Program-made: the position numbers and the translations under genes
In this document: positions 17,766 through 25,786 of the stretch, one piece after another
Layout of the letters: the number at the start of each line of letters is the position of its first letter
Position numbering within the stretch: the first letter of the stretch is position 1
Source: Psychrobacter urativorans
Lineage (GTDB): Bacteria > Pseudomonadota > Gammaproteobacteria > Pseudomonadales > Moraxellaceae
Direction of reading: 5' to 3'
Assembly (NCBI RefSeq): GCF_001298525.1
Contig: NZ_CP012678.1
Coordinates: forward strand, 992,001 to 1,056,000
DNA length: 64,000 nucleotides
Notes under the pieces: generated by a model
Told to the model about the DNA's origin: nothing
What the model saw: only the letters and a program-made list of their open reading frames with translations
Database searches by the model: none

Positions 17766-18530
17766 ATGCGCATTCAACTCTTGGACAATATCACCGGAAA
17801 ATGGGCAATACAATGGATTGTCATTTGGTTCATTTGTGGCGTTGCTGCGTTATCAGCTGGATTTTGGCTGACCACTGAGCATACCACCTTAGATATATTT
17901 TATTTAGGCGTCTCATTTATTGGTTTAGTGTGCGTGGTATCGCTGTCTTTTCGAAAAAACGTATTAGGCAATGGTTTTGGTATGGCAGCAACGGCAGGTG
18001 AAGTGGTGGTTCAAGGGACTGCCGGTTCCGTTGGCTTAATGCTGGCACCGCTTTTTAACTTTTTTACTCATGTTTACGGTATTTTTTATTGGTCGAAGCA
18101 TACCGATCCTGATGGTGACATGGTGCCCAAATCGGCGAACAAATGGATTTGGCTCATTACCGCCACCTTTATCGTCATCGGTTTGGCACTTTTTCCCACA
18201 GTAAATAGAATCCTTGCTAGTTATGGCTTTATGGTTATCGAAGACGATAACAGCCTGTTTTTAGGATTTATCTCTTTCTTTTGGATTAACGTCATCGCCT
18301 TTGTACTGTCCATTACCGCCCAAGCCGCAATGATTTTGCGCTATTCCTTTAACTGGTGGTTATGGATTATGTCGAACTTCGTTTGGTTGGTGGTCAACCT
18401 CATGTCTGGCAACTATATCTTTGCGATTCAAACCATGATTTATCAGATTAATTCATTTATTGGACTTTATGAATGGCATCGTAGCGAACAAGATGCACTC
18501 AAAATAAAAACTGCTAAAACAATAAGTTAA
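17766..18530 (+). CDS. pnuC: Nicotinamide riboside transporter PnuC
   Basis: An inner-membrane facilitator for nicotinamide riboside. It has about seven hydrophobic segments and the family C-terminal pattern around SFNWWLWIMSNFVW and YEWHR. 254 residues, close to the usual 230-260. It sits 33 bases after nadR, whose kinase domain would trap the imported riboside as NMN; the pair makes a salvage operon. No NrtR or NiaR regulator gene is nearby. Confidence 0.92.
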   Translation: MRIQLLDNITGKWAIQWIVIWFICGVAALSAGFWLTTEHTTLDIFYLGVSFIGLVCVVSLSFRKNVLGNGFGMAATAGEVVVQGTAGSVGLMLAPLFNFFTHVYGIFYWSKHTDPDGDMVPKSANKWIWLITATFIVIGLALFPTVNRILASYGFMVIEDDNSLFLGFISFFWINVIAFVLSITAQAAMILRYSFNWWLWIMSNFVWLVVNLMSGNYIFAIQTMIYQINSFIGLYEWHRSEQDALKIKTAKTIS

Positions 18531-18655
18531 GGTGACAATTAGCTCCAAAAAAATTGAGTGATAAAGTGACAAGGTGCTTTAAACAATGCTATAACTCATG
18601 GTAATTCTTAATAACTATTAATGATTAACGACTTATCACTAAAAAGGATGTTGGT

Positions 18656-19111
18656 ATGTTTCGTATCCATCAACACCGAGTATCAAAGCGGTCATTGGAG
18701 CAATGGCTTTCTGAATATGCCGTCAGTCACCAAAACTTAATCAATAAAAAAATCCATTGGCTGTGTGTGCCTGCTATCTTTGTTAGCATTTTAGGTATGG
18801 GCATGTCATTATCCGTTTGTTTCACCTTAGTGCTTAGCGCTTTAGTGCTGCTATTTTATATGCAGTTATCCACGCCATTATTTCTAGGGATGGGATTATT
18901 TATTCTGATTTGTCTGGCAGTCATGACCCTGTTACCTTGGGGCTTTAAAGTGTGGGCAAGTATCTTTGTCATAGCTTGGATTGGGCAATTCGTAGGACAT
19001 AAAATCGAAGGTAAAAAGCCCTCTTTCTTTGAGGATTTACAGTTTTTATTGATTGGTCCAGCGTGGGTTGCTAATAGTTTACTGCCTAATAAAAAATCGA
19101 ATGACAACTAA
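18656..19111 (+). CDS. Mpo1-like / DUF962 membrane protein
   Basis: 151 residues with three or four membrane helices. The DUF962 pattern is clear: an N-terminal W-x2-Y-x3-H-x-N-x2-NK-x-IHW-x-CVP segment at about 17-41, and WIGQFVGHKIEGKKPSFFED at about 111-130. In yeast Mpo1 this family is a 2-hydroxy fatty acid dioxygenase using Fe(II), with the conserved histidines as ligands. A similar lipid-oxidation role here is inference. AAGGA lies seven bases before the ATG. It follows pnuC by 125 bases and precedes the amidohydrolase by 40. Confidence 0.85.
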   Translation: MFRIHQHRVSKRSLEQWLSEYAVSHQNLINKKIHWLCVPAIFVSILGMGMSLSVCFTLVLSALVLLFYMQLSTPLFLGMGLFILICLAVMTLLPWGFKVWASIFVIAWIGQFVGHKIEGKKPSFFEDLQFLLIGPAWVANSLLPNKKSNDN

Positions 19112-19151
19112 TGAAATTACGATAACAATCACAACAATGGAATAAAAAATA

Positions 19152-20390
19152 ATGATGGATTTGATAATAAAAAATGCTCAATTATCTAACCGTAAACACT
19201 TGGTAAATCTCAGTATCAAAGACGGCGTTATTAAAAGTATCGACGAAGTTGAAAACCATGACCTTGACACCGCTCCCACCAAAACAGTTTATGACGCTCA
19301 AGGCAACTTTGTGTGTAGTGGCTTTTATGAAAGTCATATCCATCTTGATAAAGCCTGCATCTTAGACCGCTGTAGCGTAGAGGACGGCGATTTAGAAGAA
19401 GCTGTGAATGAAACTGGTAAAGCGAAAGAAGCCTTTACCGAAATAGATGTGTTCACGCGCGCCTCAAGAGTGATAGAAATGGCAATTAAAAAAGGCACGG
19501 TCGGGCTGCGTACATTCGTTGAAACCGATGAGAAAACCCAATTACGCAGCTTTGAGGCGATAAAAAAGGTACGGGGAAAATATGCGTTTGCCATTGATAT
19601 CGAAATTTGCGCCTTTGCTCAAGATGGCTTGACTGATTCACCAGAAACCTACGCACTACTACAGCAGGCGCTATCGCAAGGCGCAGATTTGGTCGGTGGC
19701 TGCCCTTATAAAGATGACAATCCGCATCAGCATATCGACATGATATTTGACTTAGCGCAGCAATTTAACGTTAATGTTGATTTTCATCTGGATTTTGATT
19801 TAGACCATGAAGACTCAAGCATTCCAAAATTAGTGGAAGAAACCATCAAACGCAATTATCAAGGTCGCGTGTCTATCGGTCATGTCACCAAACTTTCTGC
19901 TATGGATAAAGCGCAGCGCTTTGAAATGGCAGCATTATTAAAATTCGCCAATATTACCTTAACCGTGCTCCCAGCCACTGATATTTTTTTGAATGGGCGT
20001 GATTATGATGCCTTGATACCCCGAGGTATGGTAAACGCTAATGAATTGTCGGAAATGGGTATTAATACCACCATTGCCAGTAATAACATTTTGAATGCCT
20101 TTACGCCTTATGGTGACGCCTCACTTATCAGAATGGCAACTATGTATGCCAACCTTGCTCAATTGGCAAAAGACACTGAAATAGCCGATGTTTTTGCCAT
20201 GATTAGTAAAAACCCTGCTAAATTATTGTCGCACCACATTGAAATAGAAATTGGTGCCACAGCTAGTTTAGTGGTATTAGAAGCTAAAGATGCCGTGGAA
20301 GCCATTCGAACCACTGCACAGGCATTAGCAGGATTTAAGAATGGTAAGCAGACTTTCTGCAATCAAGCCGCCTTCATTTGCTTTGATTAA
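19152..20390 (+). CDS. Amidohydrolase, cytosine-deaminase-like, with altered active site
   Basis: 412 residues in the CodA/AtzC branch of the amidohydrolase superfamily. The metal-binding HIHLDK (H62, H64) is present, as is GHVTK in the expected third-His position. However, the segment that reads HCDE in E. coli CodA reads HLDF here, removing the catalytic Glu. The segment that carries the metal-binding Asp (HDD) reads SNN. It may act on another substrate with a different acid, or be inactive. Cytosine deaminase should not be assumed. A bidirectional terminator follows. Nearby genes give no substrate hint. Confidence 0.75.
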   Translation: MMDLIIKNAQLSNRKHLVNLSIKDGVIKSIDEVENHDLDTAPTKTVYDAQGNFVCSGFYESHIHLDKACILDRCSVEDGDLEEAVNETGKAKEAFTEIDVFTRASRVIEMAIKKGTVGLRTFVETDEKTQLRSFEAIKKVRGKYAFAIDIEICAFAQDGLTDSPETYALLQQALSQGADLVGGCPYKDDNPHQHIDMIFDLAQQFNVNVDFHLDFDLDHEDSSIPKLVEETIKRNYQGRVSIGHVTKLSAMDKAQRFEMAALLKFANITLTVLPATDIFLNGRDYDALIPRGMVNANELSEMGINTTIASNNILNAFTPYGDASLIRMATMYANLAQLAKDTEIADVFAMISKNPAKLLSHHIEIEIGATASLVVLEAKDAVEAIRTTAQALAGFKNGKQTFCNQAAFICFD

Positions 20391-20426
20391 CGGGTCATTA
20401 GCTACTCATAATTCAGGAAAAGACAT

Positions 20427-20465
20427 AAAAAAAGCGCGCCCTTTTCAATAAGGACGCGCTTTTTT
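20427..20465. terminator. Bidirectional terminator between amidohydrolase and SDR genes
   Basis: AAAAAAGCGCG and CGCGCTTTTTT arms extended by CCTT/AAGG after one mismatch, with T-runs on both strands. Confidence 0.9.
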
Positions 20466-20556
20466 AGAGTTTAGAATACTTAAAATACTTTCAACTGATC
20501 AAATTAACTTTAGCTTAGTTATTTATCAAGCACGTTATTTATTAAGCTGTTATTCA

Positions 20557-21348
20557 TTAATCTAAGGTTTGTACACCGCCACCATTCACGAATATGGTTT
20601 GACCACTGACCCAAGTCGATATCGGTGCCGCAAAATACAACATAGCACCAGCGATATCATCAGCCTCACCCAAACGCTTAATAGGCGTATTTGCGAGCAT
20701 TTTCTTTTCAATCTCTGGTGTTAGTACGGTTTTCAAAGCATCCGTACGTGTGGCACCAGGACCAACCGCATTAACGCGCACTTCAGGACCAAAATCATGC
20801 GCTAAGTTTGCCACCATATGATTAACAGCTGCTTTTGAGCCTGCATAGCCACTCATATTCGGGCTTTTATTGATACTCGACATCGAAGTCGTGAATACAA
20901 TCGAGCCATACCCTGAATCTTTCATATGTGGCGCGCACAACTGGCTTAAGCGCCAGCCACTAAAAACGTTTAATTCAAAATCACGTCGAATATCATCAAC
21001 CGATGCCGTAGTTGGGTTTTCACGACCACCGCCACCGCCACCCGCGTTATTAATCAGAATATTAATGGTACCAAATTCAGCGACCACTTTATCGACCATA
21101 GCAACCAAGTCATCATCTTTTAAAATATTACACTCTACGGCAAGCGCTTTTACCCCAAGCGCCTCAATATCTTTTACCGCTGCTTGTGCATCTTCAAGTT
21201 TTAAATCTGCAATGGCAATGTTAGCACCCGCTTCTGCCAAACGCAGCGCGGTTGCCTTACCAATACCGTTAGCGCCACCGGTGACTATCGCAACTTTACC
21301 TGACAAATCAAATAGTTCGTTAAATGTTTTATGAGTAAATTCTTGCAT
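20557..21348 (-). CDS. Short-chain dehydrogenase (7-alpha-hydroxysteroid dehydrogenase-like)
   Basis: NAD(P)-dependent oxidoreductase with a Rossmann fold. The cofactor motif TGGANGIG is at 23-30, NNAGG at 100-104, and catalytic Tyr168 and Lys172 lie in YAGSK. Length 263. The glycine-rich NNAGGGGGG and overall pattern resemble HdhA-type enzymes, but the true substrate cannot be told. Many SDRs with this look act on sugars, acyl groups or steroids. AAGGA lies six bases before the ATG. Single gene, convergent with the amidohydrolase. Confidence 0.88.
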   Translation of the reverse strand: MQEFTHKTFNELFDLSGKVAIVTGGANGIGKATALRLAEAGANIAIADLKLEDAQAAVKDIEALGVKALAVECNILKDDDLVAMVDKVVAEFGTINILINNAGGGGGGRENPTTASVDDIRRDFELNVFSGWRLSQLCAPHMKDSGYGSIVFTTSMSSINKSPNMSGYAGSKAAVNHMVANLAHDFGPEVRVNAVGPGATRTDALKTVLTPEIEKKMLANTPIKRLGEADDIAGAMLYFAAPISTWVSGQTIFVNGGGVQTLD

Positions 21349-21603
21349 GATGATTCCTTAGGATATTTCTTATTTTTTATAGGATAATTAAAGGCACGTT
21401 ATTAAGAAATATTTTAGATTTAGCATCTAAAATATCAGACGCAATCCTATCTAAAGTGAATTATGCTCGGAAACCCTTAACTTAATGTTCTAAGTTCACA
21501 CACTTTTTGTAATGATTTATATTTGACCGACTATTAAACGGTTATAGGTATTGTTATGAGCTACATATACTGCTAACTGATGGTTAACTCAAATTTTAGG
21601 CAT

Positions 21604-21642
21604 AAAAAAAGTCTCACTTCTTATCATAAGAAGTGAGACTTT
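21604..21642 (-). terminator. Terminator of tRNA-Gly
   Basis: A perfect 17-base stem (21608-21624 with 21626-21642) around a single unpaired base. It is followed on the minus strand by seven Ts, and begins about 20 bases past the tRNA 3' end. Confidence 0.9.
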
Positions 21643-21663
21643 AGTGCTTTTACAAGCCATATT

Positions 21664-21738
21664 TGGAGCGGGAAAAGAGATTCGAACTCTCGACCCCAAC
21701 CTTGGCAAGGTTATGCTCTACCACTGAGCTATTCCCGC
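21664..21738 (-). tRNA. tRNA-Gly (GCC)
   Basis: On the minus strand the acceptor arm GCGGGAA pairs with TTCCCGC, followed by discriminator T and an encoded CCA. The D-arm AGCTCAGTGGTAGAGC, anticodon loop CTTGCCAA (anticodon GCC) and T-loop GTTCGAATC are all present. It reads GGC and GGU codons. A strong sigma-70 promoter lies upstream and a perfect terminator downstream, so it is transcribed alone. Confidence 0.98.
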
Positions 21739-22076
21739 TTAGTATCTAGCTATAGTGTTATTGCTAACAGCTACGTCTCGATAGGCTGGCTATTCTATCA
21801 GATATTCGTTGTGTGTCAACAGCTTTCTTTGTTTTATTTAAAAAAATAAAGCATTTCTATCTATAAATAGCACAAATTTAAGCTATCTTATTGTTTTAAT
21901 AAATAATTTTATGCTTACTGATTGGCAGATAATTTTAAATAAAAAAACGTTGTCATAGTTTGTCATAGATAACACCGTGTTGTTATAGATAATACCTTAT
22001 AAGACTTTAGACATAAGAAATTTAGACGCTGCCATTTTAAGGGTTCAACCTAGGGTTAGATTAAGAGGAGAAAGCA
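21739..22076. other. Spacer upstream of tRNA-Gly
   Basis: Holds the tRNA promoter (21792-21819, minus strand) and then AT-rich sequence leading to a possible small membrane protein gene on the plus strand. Nothing else is supported. Confidence 0.5.
21792..21819 (-). promoter_or_regulatory. Sigma-70 promoter of tRNA-Gly
   Basis: On the minus strand TTGACA (21814-21819), a 16-base spacer, then TAGAAT (21792-21797). The -10 box lies 54 bases upstream of the mature tRNA 5' end. Confidence 0.75.
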
Positions 22077-22265
22077 TTGGGTTACTTACGGTTACGTATC
22101 TCCGACACGCAACAAGTTTACTTACAATGGCGCGTTATATTGTTACTTTTGCTGCACTGGTTTTATCTACTTATCGTTATTATACTGATGACAATTCTAG
22201 CCCTGCCTTTTAATCAGTACTTTTATTCGTTTTTGCGCCTATATAAGCTTGACGGATTTCTCTAA
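22077..22265 (+). CDS. Possible small membrane protein with TTG start
   Basis: 62 codons opening with TTG, seven bases after AGAGGAG, a strong ribosome-binding site. The predicted protein has a short basic start, one very hydrophobic helix at about 18-45 and a C-terminal tail ending LYKLDGFL. No family is recognised. The good ribosome site and coherent single-helix profile support it; the rare start codon and AT-rich surroundings argue for caution. Confidence 0.4.
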   Translation: MGYLRLRISDTQQVYLQWRVILLLLLHWFYLLIVIILMTILALPFNQYFYSFLRLYKLDGFL

Positions 22266-22472
22266 ATTCTGCCATGCTTGATGTTAGCGCAACAGATTTG
22301 AATAGCCTTTGGTTTTGAATAATCCTTAAATGTAGATGGACTTCAAATTAAGATAGTTTTCTTTATTTGACCATTGGATGGCTCAATACTTTTATTATTA
22401 GCAATACTCTCACTTGAGTCTGGATTTTCCCTATTTTGTTCAACTTTATATTTTACAGCGAGGATGTTTATT

Positions 22473-23285
22473 ATGAAAAAAATACTGACCACCACAGTGA
22501 TGGCGGCATCATTATCAATACTTACGCTAACCGGTTGCACGAGCACGACCAGTACTGGCGCGGTTGGTGTTAACCGTCAGCAGTTGCTACTCGTGTCAAG
22601 CGAACAAGTACTTCAGCTTTCTGCTGAGAGCTATAATAAAAGTATTAAAGAAGCACGTGCTAAAGGCGTACTAGATACCAATGCCGCCCAATTGAACCGC
22701 CTAAAAGGGATTGCTAATCGTTTGGTTGGTCAAGTGGGCATCTATCGTCCTGATGCCGCGAAATGGAACTGGGAAGTGCATACTATCAAGTCCAATGAGC
22801 TGAATGCTTTTGTGATGCCCGGTGGTAAGGTGATGTTCTACAGTGGCATTATTGATCGTTTAACGCTAACTGATGATGAAATTGCAGCGATTATGGGGCA
22901 TGAAATGGCGCATGCGCTGCGTGAACACTCACGCGAACGTCTGTCACGTGAATACGCAACCCAAACTGGTATTGGCGTTGCTGCTAGCGTATTTGGTTTA
23001 TCGCAAGGTCAAGCACAGTTGGCGAATTTAGCGGGTGACTATGGCTTGAGTCTGCCACACAGTCGTACACAGGAAAGCGAAGCCGATCAAATAGGTCTAG
23101 AACTAATGGCACGTGCGGGCTACAACCCACAAGCAGCAGTGACCTTGTGGCAAAAAATGCAACGTGCTAGCCAAGGCGAGCCACCACAATTCTTAAGCAC
23201 TCACCCAACGAGCAGCAACCGCATTGCGCAGCTACAATCCTTAATGCCTAAAGTGACGCCACTTTATCAAAAGGCACGCCGTTAA
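22473..23285 (+). CDS. M48 family metalloprotease, lipoprotein (LoiP/YggG-like)
   Basis: 270 residues. A lipoprotein signal ends LTGC (Cys22), so it is probably anchored in the outer membrane facing the periplasm. Zinc-protease motif HEMAH at 143-147, followed by a third-ligand segment ESEAD at 201-205. This matches the M48 group of E. coli LoiP and BepA, which degrade or help fold misassembled outer-membrane proteins. The start at 22473 puts the n-region MKKIL directly before the hydrophobic core; AGGA lies ten bases upstream. A terminator follows closely. Confidence 0.9.
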   Translation: MKKILTTTVMAASLSILTLTGCTSTTSTGAVGVNRQQLLLVSSEQVLQLSAESYNKSIKEARAKGVLDTNAAQLNRLKGIANRLVGQVGIYRPDAAKWNWEVHTIKSNELNAFVMPGGKVMFYSGIIDRLTLTDDEIAAIMGHEMAHALREHSRERLSREYATQTGIGVAASVFGLSQGQAQLANLAGDYGLSLPHSRTQESEADQIGLELMARAGYNPQAAVTLWQKMQRASQGEPPQFLSTHPTSSNRIAQLQSLMPKVTPLYQKARR

Positions 23286-23323
23286 GTATTTTTGATAGCG
23301 GATTAAGATACGGATTAACATTT

Positions 23324-23361
23324 AAAAAAAGCAGAGCGCAATATTGGTGCTCTGCTTTTTT
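23324..23361 (+). terminator. Terminator of the M48 protease gene
   Basis: GCAGAGC and GCTCTGC arms, flanked by seven As and then seven Ts, 40 bases after the stop codon. Confidence 0.9.
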
Positions 23362-23461
23362 ATGCTTCTCGCTTAAGCATACGGCACACCTATCAGCGTC
23401 TGCTATAATCAACGGTTAACTTATTCAATCATTGCTAGCCATCACTTGATAAAGGAACGCC

Positions 23462-23821
23462 ATGAGCACCTCATCTGCTACTAACGCCACGACTCTTTCT
23501 GATTCTGCTCCGACTGCTAAAGCCCTTCAACAAGCATTACAAGTCTTACAGCCCGAGCATATGACCTTGATTAATGAGTCTATCAGCCATGCCGGTTATT
23601 TTGAGGGTAAAGAGAGCCATTTTAAGCTCACTATTGTGAGCAACGACTTTACTGGAAAGCGTTTAGTAGCGCGCCATCAATTGGTTTATGATTTGGTAGC
23701 GGATTTATTGACTTCCAAAGGCGGCAATGTGCACGCGCTTGCTATTCACGCTTATACGCCCGATGAGTGGCAAGGTCAAAGCCCTGACAGCCCAAACTGT
23801 GCCGGTCAAAACGCAAGCTAA
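23462..23821 (+). CDS. bolA: BolA family protein
   Basis: 119 residues with the BolA fold at about 18-105: an N-terminal helix, then ESISHAGYFEGKESHFKLTIVSNDF, then RLVARHQLVYDLVADLL, then VHALAIHAYTPDEW. BolA proteins act with monothiol glutaredoxins in iron-sulfur handling and affect cell shape and stress responses. His55 or another conserved His could be the cluster ligand. The first 17 residues are a Ser/Thr/Ala-rich extension. AAAGGA lies six bases before the ATG. A SirB2 gene follows in the same direction. Confidence 0.88.
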   Translation: MSTSSATNATTLSDSAPTAKALQQALQVLQPEHMTLINESISHAGYFEGKESHFKLTIVSNDFTGKRLVARHQLVYDLVADLLTSKGGNVHALAIHAYTPDEWQGQSPDSPNCAGQNAS

Positions 23822-23888
23822 TTATCGTTTATATTACTCATCCCCTATTCAAGCTTGAGCGCTGTAACAGTAAAGGAAATCACGTTTA

Positions 23889-24248
23889 ATGAAACATTTA
23901 CATATGTTGATGGCAGCATTGGTCATCGCCCTATTTTTATACCAAAGTTATTTGCTGTTGAGTGCTAACAATCGTGCACCGCGCATGGTTAAAATTGCCA
24001 ATCATATTGTCTATGCCTTGGTATTATTATCGGGCGCGTGGATGCTTTTACAGCTATTGAATGCGAATGCACCTGTACAATGGGTCATTGCAAAAATGGT
24101 GTTATTTATTGCCGCTATTAGCGCTAGCATGAAAGCCTTTAATCCGCGTGCTACCCCTATCCAAAGTAAAGCCGGTATTTTCATCGCTACGATTGCTTAT
24201 GTGGGAATTGTGACGTTAGCGTATGTAAAGCCTGACAATTTATTTTAA
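23889..24248 (+). CDS. SirB2 family membrane protein
   Basis: 119 residues with four hydrophobic helices: about 5-26, 36-60, 66-84 and 95-112. It matches SirB2-type proteins of unknown biochemical role in gammaproteobacteria. The charged spacing between helices and the N-terminal KHLHMLMAAL are typical. AAAGGA lies eleven bases before the ATG. It lies 67 bases after bolA and may share its transcript. Confidence 0.8.
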   Translation: MKHLHMLMAALVIALFLYQSYLLLSANNRAPRMVKIANHIVYALVLLSGAWMLLQLLNANAPVQWVIAKMVLFIAAISASMKAFNPRATPIQSKAGIFIATIAYVGIVTLAYVKPDNLF

Positions 24249-24366
24249 GATTGGTTTTTAATGCGTGTGCTAGATTAAGCTTACATTTATCTTACTATCT
24301 TAAGTGAGTACAACCCCTTAAAATACAAAGTGCTAACATACAATATCTAAGCCTTATGGAACCACT

Positions 24367-24768
24367 ATGAAAACTCTTACTGCAGCGACATTATTGGCGA
24401 CAGCCGGCATTTTTGGTCTGACTGGCTGTGCCTCTACTGGCAATATTACTCCGCAATATGTACCACCAAATACGTATCAAAGTTATGACTGCCAAGCGCT
24501 CAACCAAGAATATGTGCGCGTCAATCGTTACGTTGATGCCACTCGCAAAGAACAATCAACCTTATCCACCTCAGGCGTGGGCGTTGGCGTGTCCGCAGGG
24601 CGTTGGGGCATCTCTCCAAACATCAGCTTTGGCGTTGGCAAAAGCGGCAATACCCAAGCACGTGATGCCAAATTATCAAGGCTTTATGGCGAACGTGATG
24701 CCATTATCCAATCGGCGCGCATTCAGCGCTGTGGCTTTGCGAATGGTATTAAGATTTATGGTGAGTAG
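24367..24768 (+). CDS. Lipoprotein of unknown function
   Basis: 133 residues with a lipoprotein signal ending LTGC (Cys21). The mature part has Cys42 in YDCQALNQEYVRVNRYV, a Gly/Val-rich central stretch (VGVGVSAGRWGIS) and a C-terminal basic helix with Cys122. The two mature cysteines may form a disulfide. I do not recognise the family; similar Gly-rich lipoproteins occur in Moraxellaceae. Transcribed after sirB2, before a terminator shared with trxC. Confidence 0.8.
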   Translation: MKTLTAATLLATAGIFGLTGCASTGNITPQYVPPNTYQSYDCQALNQEYVRVNRYVDATRKEQSTLSTSGVGVGVSAGRWGISPNISFGVGKSGNTQARDAKLSRLYGERDAIIQSARIQRCGFANGIKIYGE

Positions 24769-24820
24769 AGCCAGATAAGCAGTTGAATAAAACACTTATT
24801 ACTGTGTTTTTCTGAAAAAT

Positions 24821-24853
24821 AAAAAAGCCAATACTAAAGATATTGGCTTTTTT
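24821..24853. terminator. Bidirectional terminator between the lipoprotein gene and trxC
   Basis: Perfect 13-base stem: AAAAAAGCCAATA, a 7-base loop, TATTGGCTTTTTT. Confidence 0.93.
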
Positions 24854-24882
24854 GGTCTGAAGAGATGATGTTAAGTGCCTTA

Positions 24883-25320
24883 TTATGGTTGCAAACTTTT
24901 AACCCACTGCACGATTTGATGGGCAGTTAATGCGCCTGACTGTCGCGCCACTTCCTTACCATGCCTAAATGCAACCATCGTTGGTAAGCTGCGGATATTA
25001 TAGGGCGCAGCGCCTTGCTCATACTTATCGGTTTGCAACTTCGCAAAGACCACTTGCGGTAGCTGGCTTGCTGCTGTCTTAAACTCTGGTGCCATCATTA
25101 GACAAGGCTGACACCAACTTGCCCAAAAATCTACAACAGTCAGCACATCATTTTTCTGAATGACCTTATTAACGGTTTGTCCCGTTAGCTCATTTGGACT
25201 ACCCGTTAGTAAAGGCTTACCACATTTACCACACTTTGGTACTGCATTGAGCTTGGCAACAGGCATACGGTTGGTAGCTTGGCAATGCGGACATATCACA
25301 TGGCAATTTTCTTCACTCAT
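24883..25320 (-). CDS. trxC: Thioredoxin 2 with a CQPC active site
   Basis: 145 residues. An N-terminal zinc-binding part has CPHC (C10, C13) and CGKC (C30, C33). The thioredoxin fold follows, with active site WCQPC (C70, C73) and cis-Pro in RSLPTMVAF. Thioredoxin 2 reduces disulfides and responds to oxidative stress. The usual dipeptide between the cysteines is Gly-Pro; Gln-Pro here should shift the redox potential. Last gene of the minus-strand arm beside a persulfide dioxygenase, so it may resolve persulfides or disulfides from that pathway. Confidence 0.88.
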   Translation of the reverse strand: MSEENCHVICPHCQATNRMPVAKLNAVPKCGKCGKPLLTGSPNELTGQTVNKVIQKNDVLTVVDFWASWCQPCLMMAPEFKTAASQLPQVVFAKLQTDKYEQGAAPYNIRSLPTMVAFRHGKEVARQSGALTAHQIVQWVKSLQP

Positions 25321-25440
25321 AATACGACTCCTATTCTGACTTATATTTTTTAACTTATATATCCTGATAGTATCAATTTTGCAGAACTTCTACTATGAGT
25401 AACGGTATTTATAATTCATAGAGTTTATAAGTAATAGCAT

Positions 25441-25623
25441 TTATCGTCCACGAGTACTGATACCTAGCATCGAATACAGCGGGCAAAAGCGGAATAGTCC
25501 GGTTAATAAAGGCACTATACCAATCACGCCCCACCAGCTCTGATAATAAACGCCAACACCAATAATAATGAGTCCAGCAATAACTCGCAGCATTCTTTCA
25601 TTTCTACCGACATTGATTTTCAT
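25441..25623 (-). CDS. DUF2892 membrane protein
   Basis: 60 residues: a short N-terminal helix MKINVGRNERMLR, then two hydrophobic segments (about 14-30 and 31-46) ending in FCPLYSMLG. This is the DUF2892 pattern, the same domain that forms the membrane part of YgaP-type rhodaneses. Such proteins often sit beside sulfur-transfer genes. The start at 25623 has AAGGAG seven bases upstream; a longer reading has no good ribosome site. It lies between the persulfide dioxygenase and trxC. Confidence 0.85.
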   Translation of the reverse strand: MKINVGRNERMLRVIAGLIIIGVGVYYQSWWGVIGIVPLLTGLFRFCPLYSMLGISTRGR

Positions 25624-25786
25624 GACTGACTCCTTATAAGTTGTAAAAAAACAAAGCTTATGGAAACAATCCAGTCGTGGCATCATGGCATAGACTGGCT
25701 TTATTATGAATACGATAAGTTTTTAGGCGTTTTATCGTTACTTAATACTGGCTAATGCTAATAGTACTCATAGTTATAGTTACGAT

